Source: JADCCX01 sp051649305 (GTDB lineage Bacteria; Pseudomonadota; Alphaproteobacteria; Rhizobiales; Beijerinckiaceae). From it: DNA of 24,634 nucleotides. The stretch spans positions 1 through 24,634 of the forward strand of contig JBOFGV010000127.1 of NCBI GenBank assembly GCA_051649305.1. Reading direction: 5' to 3'. Shown piece by piece: positions 14,221 to 21,732 of the stretch (its first letter is position 1; every line of letters starts with the position of its first letter). The position numbers were made by a program, and so were the translations under genes. The notes under the pieces are model-generated. The model was not told where the DNA came from, searched no databases, and saw only the letters and a program-made list of their open reading frames with translations.

Positions 14221-14787
14221 ATGGTAGCCTATATTGTTCATTTGATCGGCCCTGCAGGCGTTGGCAAGCTGGCTACAGCACGGGCTCTTGCCCCAATCAT
14301 CGATGCAGTCGTGGTGGATAACCAGTGGATCAACAATCCAATCTTCGGGTTGCTGCCTAACGACAGGGTGACGCCGTTCCCGGAGGCGGTTTGGAACGAG
14401 ATTGCGAAGGTGCGGTCTGCTGTTCTGGAGACAATCGCGGCGATAGCGCCAGTCACGCGTAGCTTCATTCTTACGAACGAGCTCTATGACGAGGAAATTG
14501 AAGGCAGGGCCATCGTCGCTCAAGTGCGTGAGACAGCAGATCGGCGCGGTTCGACATATATTCCGGTGCGCCTGATTTGCACGGCAGAAGAACTTGCTCG
14601 ACGCATCGTGTCGCCGGAACGTGCCGCGCGACTTAAAAGCATGGACGCACAAGCGGCGCGCGCGAACTCTTCGCGCCCTGTCCTGTCGACGGGTATGGCG
14701 GAGGAACTGACGCTCGACAAGTCTTTGGTTAACGCAGAATCTGCAGCTGAGACTATTGCTACGCATCTTCGTAGCCTATGCACCTAG
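14221..14787 (+). CDS. P-loop NTPase/kinase-like protein
   Basis: A 188-residue cytoplasmic protein with the look of a small nucleotide or metabolite kinase. Walker A is HLIGPAGVGKLATARALA (residues 7-24), where the residue after the Lys is Leu instead of Ser/Thr; related small ATPases with GKLT exist, so this may be a family trait. The middle (FILTNELYDEE, then IPVRLICTAEELARRI) resembles the kinase fold, in which a strand carrying an acidic residue is followed by a lid region with Arg residues (VSPERAARLKS). The substrate is unknown. No clear ribosome-binding site precedes the ATG. It is the first gene after the putative island boundary and has no operon partner. Confidence 0.6.
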   Translation: MVAYIVHLIGPAGVGKLATARALAPIIDAVVVDNQWINNPIFGLLPNDRVTPFPEAVWNEIAKVRSAVLETIAAIAPVTRSFILTNELYDEEIEGRAIVAQVRETADRRGSTYIPVRLICTAEELARRIVSPERAARLKSMDAQAARANSSRPVLSTGMAEELTLDKSLVNAESAAETIATHLRSLCT

Positions 14788-14883
14788 TGTTGAAACAGCC
14801 GATCCAACTCTTCAAATCAAAGCGGTTTTTCTGTGCAAAAATCTGGTGCAGGATGGCTGGACACCCAACCCCGGAGCACACCC

Positions 14884-15285
14884 ATGTCCACCGTCCCCCT
14901 TTTGCAAGATCACGAACTTTCCTCCGAAGCCAAGGCCGTCTTCGATGATATCCGCGCACTGCGGAAATCGGATTTCGTCAACAATTTCTGGCGGGCGTTG
15001 GCGCATGATCCTGCGCTTCTCAAGCGCACATGGGAGAGCGTGAAGCAGGTGATGGGCAAGGGAGCGCTTGATCCGCTGACCAAGGAACTGATCTATGTTG
15101 CGGTGTCGACAGTGCAGGGTTGCGAATACTGCGTGCGTTCGCACACGGCAGCGGCCCGCTCCAAGGGTATGACGCCGGAGCAGCATATGGAACTCGCCAG
15201 TGTGATTGGCATGGCGGCTGAAACCAACCGTCTCGCTACCTTGTTTCAGGTGCCGGTGGATGATGTTTTCATGATGCCGAAATAA
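14884..15285 (+). CDS. Carboxymuconolactone decarboxylase family protein (AhpD-like)
   Basis: A 133-residue all-helical protein. The redox motif CEYCVRSH (C80, C83, H87) with Glu68 upstream (LTKELIYVAVSTVQGCEYC) is that of the AhpD-like branch, which reduces peroxides or acts as a disulfide relay, not of true decarboxylases. The family works as oligomers in the cytoplasm. The ATG at 14884 is chosen because GGAG lies seven to eight bases upstream; the frame also contains an ATG at 14833 that would add 17 unrelated residues. No AhpC or other peroxiredoxin gene is in the window. Confidence 0.88.
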   Translation: MSTVPLLQDHELSSEAKAVFDDIRALRKSDFVNNFWRALAHDPALLKRTWESVKQVMGKGALDPLTKELIYVAVSTVQGCEYCVRSHTAAARSKGMTPEQHMELASVIGMAAETNRLATLFQVPVDDVFMMPK

Positions 15286-15295
15286 CGGGCAATCA

Positions 15296-15326
15296 GCCCA
15301 TGATGCGGGGAGAGCGCATCATGGGC
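15296..15326. terminator. Shared hairpin between convergent genes
   Basis: GCCCATGATGCG (15296-15307) and CGCATCATGGGC (15315-15326) are perfectly complementary over 12 bases around a seven-base loop. The hairpin lies between the ends of the AhpD-like gene and the small exported protein gene and could end both transcripts, though no T-run is present on either strand. Confidence 0.55.
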
Positions 15327-15340
15327 AGAAGAGCATAGGG

Positions 15341-15592
15341 TCAGCGACCGCTGTTGATGCCGCGGGCGGGATCGTTGGCAGACTGCGCGTTGTTAACGGC
15401 AGGTGCGGGCACGGCCTTGCTACGACCAGCGTTCAACAACGCGCTGGCAAAGGTGGTTGTTTCAAGAGTCTGAAACTGGCTGACAGCTGAAACATTTTCG
15501 AGTGTGGAAGGTGCAGCCTGCTGGGCATTGGCTGAGGCAACGCCTGCAACGAGTGCAGCAGCGGCGACGAGTGTCTTGATGGAATGGCGCAT
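15341..15592 (-). CDS. Small exported protein of unknown function
   Basis: An 83-residue protein with a clear Sec signal peptide: MRHSIKTL, the hydrophobic stretch VAAAALVAGVASA, and probable cleavage after ANA at residue 22. The mature part of about 60 residues is rich in Ala, Asn, Ser and Gln (for example VSAVSQFQTLETTTFAS), has no cysteines, and ends ARGINSGR. I do not recognise the family. The ATG at 15592 is supported by AAGGA eight bases ahead; the longer open frame to 15742 is Arg-rich and not a credible N-terminus. It is transcribed alone, convergent with the AhpD-like gene. It probably resides in the periplasm. Confidence 0.7.
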   Translation of the reverse strand: MRHSIKTLVAAAALVAGVASANAQQAAPSTLENVSAVSQFQTLETTTFASALLNAGRSKAVPAPAVNNAQSANDPARGINSGR

Positions 15593-15988
15593 GGTACTGA
15601 TCCTTTTTGTCAGAATGGCAGTTCCCGGATAGGGTTTTGCCCGGTTCAATCGGCGAAAGCGTTGTGCCGCCGTCGATGGACAAAAGATGGTCTTCACGCT
15701 GATCAAGCTCAAATGACGTGCCGGTGTTGCACGCAGTCTCACAATTGCGTGAGTGGATTGCGGCCAAACTGTGGAGTGTTATCCCAATGAAATCAGAACC
15801 TTAGATTTTGGACACATCAAATTTGCATGGCTCATTAGTGGCAATAACTGTTTCTGCATGCCTCTTGTGATCCCGGTTTTCCAGATGCGTGATCAGGCTT
15901 CACTTTGATGTGAGCCGTTGCGTGCCAATGGCTGTCGAGATAAACGCCAGAGACACGCAATTGCTGTCAGCAATCTCACGGATGTATC
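15593..15988. other. Intergenic region between divergent genes
   Basis: Nearly 400 bases with no credible gene. It must carry the promoters of the small exported protein (leftward) and of zapE (rightward). I see no strong promoter match, palindrome or terminator in it. Confidence 0.5.
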
Positions 15989-17155
15989 TTGCCTAATCTC
16001 CTTTCCCGCTATCAATCCATGGTTGAATCCGGCCATCTTGCCCCGGATGCTGCGCAGGAAGCTGCTGCGCGGCAGCTGAGTGCGTTGGTTGAGCGTATCG
16101 GCGAAAAGCGCATGTCACGGAAATCCAGCGCGCTGGGCTGGTTGTTTGGCAAGTCTTCTGCGCCTGCCGCTCCACTCAAGGGTCTTTATATCTGGGGCGA
16201 TGTCGGGCGTGGCAAAACCATGCTGATGGACATGTTCTTTGGCTACATTCCTGCGCAGCGCAAAAAGCGGGTGCATTTCCATGATTTCATGGCGGATGTG
16301 CATGACCGGGTGCATGTCTGGCGGCAGCAATCAAAGGCAGGCACGGTGAAGGGCAATGACCCGATCCAGCCGGTGGCCGAGTCTATTGCAGAAGAGGCCT
16401 GGGTGCTGTGCTTTGATGAGTTTGCCGTCAGCGATATCGCCGATGCCATGATCCTTGGGCGGCTGTTCACTGCACTCTGGGACAAGGGCGTTGTTGTGGT
16501 GGCTACATCCAATGTGGTGCCGGACAATCTCTACTCTGGCGGGTTGAACCGCTCTCTGTTTTTACCGTTCATTGCAGAGCTGAAAACGCATATGGATGTG
16601 CTGCGGCTTGATGCACGCACAGACTATCGTCTGGAAATGCTGGGCGGCTCTTCTGTCTTTCTGGTGCCTGCTGACAAAAAGGCTGATGCAGTGCTGGATG
16701 ATATATGGCGCAAGCTCACGGGATCAGCCAAGCCTGTGCCGCGCGATCTGGTTGTGCGGACACGCAAGGTCACCGTGCCCGCCGCAGCGCCAGGTGTGGC
16801 ACGGTTTAAATTTGAGGACCTCTGCGACAAGCCGCTTGGTGCGCTGGATTACATCATGCTGGCGCGTGAGTTCCACACTGTCATCCTCGATCATATCCCG
16901 GTGATGGAATACAACCGTCGCAATCAGGCGAAGCGCTTCATTACCTTGATCGATGTGCTTTACGAGCATCATGTGAAACTGATTGCTTCGGCAGAAGCGG
17001 AGGCCAGTGCACTGTACATGGCAGCCGAAGGACGCGAGGCTTTTGAGTTTGATCGCACCATTTCGCGCCTCATGGAAATGCGGTCCGACGCTTATCTCGC
17101 CGCACCCCATGGCCGTGTTGGCAAGCTTGATACCTCCGGTATCGTGGAAACCTGA
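15989..17155 (+). CDS. zapE: Cell division protein ZapE (AFG1-like ATPase)
   Basis: A 388-residue AAA-type ATPase associated with the Z-ring in bacteria and related to mitochondrial AFG1. Walker A is GDVGRGKT (residues 70-77), in the family-typical context KGLYIWGDVGRGKTMLMDMF; Walker B is WVLCFDEF (138-145, D143 and E144). The sensor-like VVVVATSNVVPDNLY follows at 168-182. The start is a TTG at 15989 with only a weak GGA upstream; an ATG at 15982 is in another frame and stops at once. The TTG gives an N-terminus (LPNLLSRYQSMVESG) that matches the family. The TetR regulator begins three bases after the stop. In many alphaproteobacteria zapE lies near mdh, as here. Confidence 0.93.
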   Translation: MPNLLSRYQSMVESGHLAPDAAQEAAARQLSALVERIGEKRMSRKSSALGWLFGKSSAPAAPLKGLYIWGDVGRGKTMLMDMFFGYIPAQRKKRVHFHDFMADVHDRVHVWRQQSKAGTVKGNDPIQPVAESIAEEAWVLCFDEFAVSDIADAMILGRLFTALWDKGVVVVATSNVVPDNLYSGGLNRSLFLPFIAELKTHMDVLRLDARTDYRLEMLGGSSVFLVPADKKADAVLDDIWRKLTGSAKPVPRDLVVRTRKVTVPAAAPGVARFKFEDLCDKPLGALDYIMLAREFHTVILDHIPVMEYNRRNQAKRFITLIDVLYEHHVKLIASAEAEASALYMAAEGREAFEFDRTISRLMEMRSDAYLAAPHGRVGKLDTSGIVET

Positions 17156-17158
17156 GGT

Positions 17159-17752
17159 ATGGCAGCGGAGGAAAGCCCCAGAGCCCGGATTGTTGCTGCT
17201 GCGAGCGAGCATCTCAACCGCTTTGGCCTTTCCCGCTTTCGTGTGGTGGATGTGGCGGATGCTGCTGGCATGACCCACCCCAACGTCTATCGCTATTTCA
17301 CCTCGCGGACAGCGCTGGTGGATGCGCTGATCACCAACTGGCTGAAGCCGCTGGAAGAGATGATCGAAACGGTGGTGGGTGCGCCTGATCCGGTGCCAGA
17401 CAAGCTGGAACGCATGGTTTCCGCCATTAGCCGCGCTTACCGCGAGGCGAAGGAAAGTGAACCGGCTCTTTTCGGTGCCTTTGTCGAGGCGACATCGGGC
17501 AACCGGGCAGTTTCCAAAAAGCACCGCGCACGCCTGCGCAAGGCTTTTGACCGCGTGATGGATGAGGGCATTCTGTCCGGTGTTATTTTCCTGTCTGATC
17601 GCACGAAGGCGCAGGCCTTGCTGCTTGATTCATGCTGGCGTTTTACGGATCCTGTGTCGATTCTGGCGGATCAAGACCCACCGGCATTGCTTTCCAACAG
17701 GCTGGAACGCGTGCTGGAAGCCTCTATTGGCAGCCTTACAAGGCGACGTTGA
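17159..17752 (+). CDS. TetR/AcrR family transcriptional regulator
   Basis: A 197-residue regulator. The N-terminal helix-turn-helix is typical of TetR: ARIVAAASEHLNRFGLSRF, then RVVDVADAAGMTHPNVYRYF (about residues 29-48). The C-terminal 140 residues form the ligand-binding and dimerisation part and give no clue to the inducer. It starts three bases after zapE in the same direction and is probably co-transcribed; GAGG is too close to the ATG to be a good ribosome-binding site, so coupling to zapE translation is likely. The target is unknown. Possible targets are its own operon or mdh, whose A/T-rich upstream region lies directly downstream. Confidence 0.9.
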   Translation: MAAEESPRARIVAAASEHLNRFGLSRFRVVDVADAAGMTHPNVYRYFTSRTALVDALITNWLKPLEEMIETVVGAPDPVPDKLERMVSAISRAYREAKESEPALFGAFVEATSGNRAVSKKHRARLRKAFDRVMDEGILSGVIFLSDRTKAQALLLDSCWRFTDPVSILADQDPPALLSNRLERVLEASIGSLTRRR

Positions 17753-18040
17753 AGCTGGAAAATACATGACAAATGACATAAAAATTTATTTGTAATGTTA
17801 TCAAAAGCACGTAGAAGCACATTTAATTTCAATTTCTTAACTATGTAAAATATTGTTAAATATCATAAATTTGGATTTCTTAATTTAAATTGCCGCAAAA
17901 ATAACCAGTGAGCGATTCAATTCAAGACATATCATTGCCTTGATTCCTGTCGCCCGCTGCGGCATGCGCGCTTCAGATGGATTGCAGGCAGCAAAATGTC
18001 TGCCTTGGTCCTGTCCTTTGTAAAAACAGTTGAGGTTCTC
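17753..18040 (+). promoter_or_regulatory. A/T-rich region upstream of mdh
   Basis: The first two thirds (about 17760-17930) are strikingly A/T-rich compared with the flanking genes and contain small palindromes such as AATTTAAATT and a direct repeat of ATGACA (17766-17771, 17773-17778). It is the only plausible place for the promoter of the mdh-suc operon. I could not choose one -35/-10 pair over several weak candidates. Confidence 0.5.
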
Positions 18041-19006
18041 ATGTCACGCAAGAAGATCGCTCTCATTGGTGCAGGCCAGATTGGTGGCACACTCGCCCAC
18101 CTCGCGGGCATGAAGGAACTGGGTGATATCGTTCTGTTCGATATCGCAGAAGGCATTCCGCAGGGCAAAAGCCTTGATCTGGTCGAAGCCTCTGCTGTTG
18201 ATGGCTACGATGCGCTCTACAAGGGCACCAACGATTACAAGGACATTGAAGGCGCAGACGTTGTCATCGTCACCGCTGGTGTGCCGCGCAAGCCTGGCAT
18301 GAGCCGCGATGACCTCATCGGTATCAACCTGAAAGTCATGGAAGCTGTGGGTGCCGGCATCAAGCAGTATGCACCAAAGGCTTTCGTCATCTGCATCACC
18401 AATCCGCTGGATGCGATGGTCTGGGCGCTGCAGAAGTTCTCTGGCGTGAAGCACAACAAGATCGTCGGCATGGCTGGCGTTCTCGATTCCGCCCGCATGG
18501 CCTACTTTCTTGAGGAAGCGACCGGCGTGTCCATCCGCGATATCAACACCTTCGTTCTGGGTGGCCACGGCGACGACATGGTGCCACTGGTGCGTTACTC
18601 CACTGTTGGCGGCGTGCCGCTGCCGGATCTCGTCAAGATGAAGTGGATCACACAGGAGAAAGTGGACCAGATCGTTGAGCGTACCCGCAAAGGCGGCGGC
18701 GAAATTGTCAATCTCTTGAAGACTGGTTCGGCCTTCTATGCACCAGCTGCTTCCGCCATTGCCATGGCTGAAAGCTACCTGAAGGATCAGAAGCGCGTGC
18801 TGCCATGCGCTGCCTATCTCAAGGGCGAGTTTGGCGTGCGCGACATGTTCATCGGCGTGCCAGTTGTCATCGGCGACAAGGGTGTCGAGCGCATCGTCAA
18901 GGTTCGCCTGAACAAGGACGAGCAGGGGATGATGGACAAGTCTGTCGCGTCGGTTACCGGCCTCATTGATGCCTGCAAGAGCATCAATCCTGCGTTGAAG
19001 AATTAA
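18041..19006 (+). CDS. mdh: Malate dehydrogenase
   Basis: A 321-residue NAD-dependent enzyme of the LDH-like MDH type, oxidising malate to oxaloacetate in the TCA cycle. The dinucleotide loop is GAGQIGG (10-16). Substrate-binding Arg83 in TAGVPRKPGMSR marks malate over lactate specificity. The catalytic pair is Asp149 (GVLDSARM) and His176 (LGGHGDDMVP). The ATG at 18041 has GAGG five bases upstream and gives the normal N-terminus MSRKKIALIG; the frame has an earlier ATG at 17996 that would add 15 residues and was rejected. First gene of the TCA operon. Confidence 0.97.
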   Translation: MSRKKIALIGAGQIGGTLAHLAGMKELGDIVLFDIAEGIPQGKSLDLVEASAVDGYDALYKGTNDYKDIEGADVVIVTAGVPRKPGMSRDDLIGINLKVMEAVGAGIKQYAPKAFVICITNPLDAMVWALQKFSGVKHNKIVGMAGVLDSARMAYFLEEATGVSIRDINTFVLGGHGDDMVPLVRYSTVGGVPLPDLVKMKWITQEKVDQIVERTRKGGGEIVNLLKTGSAFYAPAASAIAMAESYLKDQKRVLPCAAYLKGEFGVRDMFIGVPVVIGDKGVERIVKVRLNKDEQGMMDKSVASVTGLIDACKSINPALKN

Positions 19007-19008
19007 TG

Positions 19009-19141
19009 TGTCATCCCGGGCGCATTGCAGCGCGAAGCGTTGCCATGCAGATCCGGGATCGTTTTGGAATCATGCGCCATACCGGCGAGGTTCCCGTGTC
19101 TGCGCAGCAGCATTGCATGCTGCGACGCGCACGGGATGACA
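19009..19141. repeat. REP-like element between mdh and sucC
   Basis: The element begins two bases after the mdh stop with TGTCATCCCG (19009-19018) and ends with its exact complement CGGGATGACA (19132-19141) just before the sucC ribosome-binding site. Inside are two further structures: ATCCCGG (19013-19019) with CCGGGAT (19053-19059), and CCCGTG (19093-19098) with CACGGG (19130-19135), the latter enclosing GCAGCA/TGCTGC. It has the form of an alphaproteobacterial palindromic intergenic repeat. The stretch CCCGTGTCTGCG recurs after sucA. Confidence 0.75.
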
Positions 19142-19151
19142 GGAGGATTTT

Positions 19152-20351
19152 ATGAACATCCATGAATATCAGGGCAAGGCCGTCATCAAGGGCTTTGGTG
19201 CCAATGTCTCTGCGGGTTTTCCTGCAACCACCGTTGCCGAAGCTGTTGAAGCCGCGAAGAAACTGCCCGGACCACTCTATGTGGTCAAGAGCCAGATCCA
19301 CGCCGGTGGCCGCGGCAAGGGCAAGTTCAAGGAACTGCCAGCCGATGCCAAGGGCGGTGTTCGCCTTGCTTTCTCGGTGGCAGATGTCGAAAAGCACGCC
19401 AAGGAGATGCTGGGCAACACGCTGGTGACAATCCAGACCGGCCCTGCAGGCAAGCAGGTCAACCGCCTCTACATCGAGGATGGTTCCGACATCGAAAAAG
19501 AGTTCTACCTTTCGCTCCTCGTTGACCGCGTGACCTCGCGCGTGTCCTTCGTTGTTTCGACCGAAGGCGGCATGGACATCGAAGCCGTGGCGCATGACAC
19601 ACCTGAGAAGATTATCAGCTTCTCGGTTGACCCTGCCACTGGCGTGATGCCGCATCATGGCCGCACGGTTGCCAAGGCGTTGGGCCTCACCGGTGATCTC
19701 GCCAAGCAGGCCGAAAAGGTCGTCAGCCAGCTTTATTCCGCCTTCATCGCCAAGGACATGGAGATGATGGAAGTGAACCCGCTGATCATCACCAAGGAAG
19801 GCAACCTCAAGTGCCTTGACGCCAAGGTGTCGTTTGATGGCAACGCCATGTACCGCCATCCTGATATGGCCGAGCTGCGCGACCTGACAGAAGAAGACGC
19901 CAAGGAAATCGAAGCCTCGAAGTATGACCTCAGCTACATCGCGCTGGATGGCACGATCGGCTGCATGGTCAACGGCGCTGGTCTTGCCATGGCAACCATG
20001 GACATCATCAAGCTCTACGGCATGGAGCCTGCCAACTTCCTCGATGTGGGCGGCGGCGCCAGCAAAGAGAAGGTGACGGCAGCCTTCAAGATCATCACAG
20101 CAGACCCGAACGTGAAGGGCATTCTCGTCAACATCTTCGGCGGCATCATGAAATGCGATGTCATTGCGGATGGCGTGATTGCGGCTGTCAAGGAAGTGGG
20201 CCTCAAGGTTCCTCTGGTTGTGCGCCTTGAAGGCACCAACGTTGAGCAGGGCAAGAAGATCATCAACGAGAGCGGCCTGAACGTGATTTCAGCTGACGAC
20301 CTCGATGACGCTGCTCAGAAGATTGTCGCTGCTGTGAAGAAGGTTGGGTGA
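19152..20351 (+). CDS. sucC: Succinyl-CoA synthetase beta subunit
   Basis: A 399-residue ADP-forming subunit which, with SucD, converts succinyl-CoA to succinate while making ATP. It starts with the invariant MNIHEYQGK, followed by the ATP-grasp domain with KSQIHAGGRGKGKFKE (about 46-61). The CoA-ligase domain carries FLDVGGGASKEKV (about 297-309) and NIFGGIMKCDVIADG (about 328-342). GGAGG precedes the ATG. The length is normal. The stop TGA is immediately followed by the TTG start of a small membrane-protein gene, so sucC and sucD are separated by 341 bases, which is unusual for this pair. Confidence 0.97.
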   Translation: MNIHEYQGKAVIKGFGANVSAGFPATTVAEAVEAAKKLPGPLYVVKSQIHAGGRGKGKFKELPADAKGGVRLAFSVADVEKHAKEMLGNTLVTIQTGPAGKQVNRLYIEDGSDIEKEFYLSLLVDRVTSRVSFVVSTEGGMDIEAVAHDTPEKIISFSVDPATGVMPHHGRTVAKALGLTGDLAKQAEKVVSQLYSAFIAKDMEMMEVNPLIITKEGNLKCLDAKVSFDGNAMYRHPDMAELRDLTEEDAKEIEASKYDLSYIALDGTIGCMVNGAGLAMATMDIIKLYGMEPANFLDVGGGASKEKVTAAFKIITADPNVKGILVNIFGGIMKCDVIADGVIAAVKEVGLKVPLVVRLEGTNVEQGKKIINESGLNVISADDLDDAAQKIVAAVKKVG

Positions 20352-20669
20352 TTGGAGTGGCCCCTGATCGTTTCGGTTCTCGGTATGGTCGTATTGATGT
20401 TGGGACCAGGTGCAACCGTGCTTGCAGTCTCACGCCGGTTCGGTCGCAGCCGCGGAATGATCACGGCAATTGGGGCCGCACTTTTTGTCACGATAGGCTA
20501 TCGGTGGCTATGGAGTGCACTAGGAATTCACCCATGTGTGGAGTTAGAGGGCGGAGAGTGCACGCTTCGAGGACTCCGCTTTCTGACTTGGTTAGTGCCG
20601 ACTTTCGGCGCTCTTACAGGATTACTTTTCGCAGTCGGCGAGACGCTTCGACGACAGAACCCAAATTAG
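20352..20669 (+). CDS. Small three-helix membrane protein inserted between sucC and sucD
   Basis: A 105-residue protein that I do not recognise. It begins with TTG directly after the sucC stop; AGAAGG about eight to nine bases ahead, inside the end of sucC, is a good ribosome-binding site. Three hydrophobic segments are visible: about residues 5-27, 36-56 and 78-97. A basic loop (RRFGRSRG) follows the first, and an acidic, cysteine-containing loop (HPCVELEGGEC) lies between the second and third. The positive-inside rule puts the basic loop in the cytoplasm and the cysteines in the periplasm, where they could form a disulfide. Codons such as TTA, CTA and ATA are more frequent than in the suc genes, suggesting later arrival. 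It must be co-transcribed with the TCA genes. Confidence 0.65.
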   Translation: MEWPLIVSVLGMVVLMLGPGATVLAVSRRFGRSRGMITAIGAALFVTIGYRWLWSALGIHPCVELEGGECTLRGLRFLTWLVPTFGALTGLLFAVGETLRRQNPN

Positions 20670-20692
20670 CTCTAATTAGCAGGAATTGATGA

Positions 20693-21577
20693 ATGTCCAT
20701 TCTCATCACCAAGAAGACCAAACTCATCACGCAGGGCTTCACCGGCAAGAATGGCACGTTCCATTCCGAGCAGGCGATTGCCTACGGCACACAGGTTGTC
20801 GGCGGTACATCGCCGGGCAAGGGTGGCACAACCCATCTCGGCCTGCCGGTGTTTGACACCGTGAAGGAAGCGCGCGAGCGCACCGGCGCTGATGCTTCCG
20901 TCATCTACGTGCCACCACCGGGTGCGGCTGATGCCATCTGCGAAGCGATCGATGCGGAAATCCCGCTCATCGTCTGCATCACAGAAGGCATTCCGGTGCT
21001 CGATATGGTGCGCGTCAAGCGTTCGCTTGAAGGCTCGAAGTCGCGTCTCATCGGGCCAAACTGCCCCGGCGTTGTGACCGCTGGCGAAAGCAAGATCGGC
21101 ATCATGCCTGCCAACATCTTCAAACCAGGTAACGTCGGCATCGTTTCGCGCTCCGGCACACTGACCTATGAAGCCGTGTTCCAGACCACCCGCGAAGGCC
21201 TTGGCCAGACAACGGCTGTCGGCATCGGCGGTGACCCTGTGAAGGGAACAGAATTCATCGACATGCTGGAAATGTTCCTTGCCGACGAGCACACCAAGTC
21301 GATCATCATGATCGGCGAAATCGGTGGTTCGGCTGAAGAGGATGCAGCGCAGTTCATCAAGGATGAAGCCAAGCGCGGCCGCAAGAAGCCAATGGTTGGC
21401 TTCATCGCTGGCCGCACTGCCCCTCCCGGTCGTCGCATGGGCCATGCCGGTGCGATCATCTCTGGCGGCAAGGGCGGCGCTGAAGACAAGATTGCAGCCA
21501 TGGAAGCCGCTGGCATCCGTGTCTCGCCATCGCCAGCGCGTCTGGGCAAGACGCTCGTGGATGTGTTGAAGGGTTGA
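20693..21577 (+). CDS. sucD: Succinyl-CoA synthetase alpha subunit
   Basis: A 294-residue subunit carrying the CoA-binding site and the phosphorylated histidine. The N-terminal Rossmann part begins MSILITKKTKLITQGFTGKN, with GGTSPGKGG (37-45) binding CoA. The phosphohistidine is His251 in GRRMGHAGAIISGGKG. The VGIGGDPVKGTEFID stretch (176-190) is also conserved. AGGA lies eight bases before the ATG. The length and motifs are fully normal, so the small gene upstream has not damaged it. A RIME-like repeat follows before sucA. Confidence 0.97.
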   Translation: MSILITKKTKLITQGFTGKNGTFHSEQAIAYGTQVVGGTSPGKGGTTHLGLPVFDTVKEARERTGADASVIYVPPPGAADAICEAIDAEIPLIVCITEGIPVLDMVRVKRSLEGSKSRLIGPNCPGVVTAGESKIGIMPANIFKPGNVGIVSRSGTLTYEAVFQTTREGLGQTTAVGIGGDPVKGTEFIDMLEMFLADEHTKSIIMIGEIGGSAEEDAAQFIKDEAKRGRKKPMVGFIAGRTAPPGRRMGHAGAIISGGKGGAEDKIAAMEAAGIRVSPSPARLGKTLVDVLKG

Positions 21578-21582
21578 GCAGG

Positions 21583-21714
21583 CCCTTCTCCCCGCAAGCG
21601 GGGAGAAGGTGGTCGTGCTTCCAGCACGACCGGATGAGGGGCCTGGGTGGTTGGGTGCGGTGTTCGGTCACCAAGCCCCTCACCCTACCCCTCTCCCCGT
21701 GAACGGGGAGAGGG
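21583..21714. repeat. RIME-like mosaic repeat with three hairpins
   Basis: Three hairpins lie in a row between sucD and sucA. The first pairs 21584-21594 with 21599-21609 (CCTTCTCCCCG, loop CAAG). The second pairs 21611-21619 with 21623-21631 (GGTCGTGCT). The third pairs 21689-21699 with 21704-21714 (CCCTCTCCCCG, loop TGAA). GATGAGGGGC after the second and GCCCCTCACC before the third also pair. The wording is that of the intergenic mosaic elements known from Rhizobium and relatives. On an operon message this would be a strong folded region and may reduce or stabilise sucA expression. Confidence 0.85.
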
Positions 21715-21732
21715 AATCGCAGGGAGAAAAAA

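Noticed and set aside
13957..14870. GGACACCCA at both 13961 and 14860 as an insertion-sequence direct repeat
   Set aside because: The shared stretch is short and the flanks do not match; it is probably chance.
17996..18040. Earlier ATG for malate dehydrogenase
   Set aside because: It adds 15 residues not found in the family; ATG 18041 has GAGG five bases upstream.
19011..19859. A 282-residue open frame antisense to sucC
   Set aside because: A shadow of a strongly conserved coding sequence; it has no motifs of its own.
20348..20689. Alternative frame of 113 residues over the small gene between sucC and sucD
   Set aside because: Its product is a basic, Arg/Ser-rich soluble chain with no hydrophobic pattern, and it lacks the well-placed ribosome-binding site of the TTG frame.
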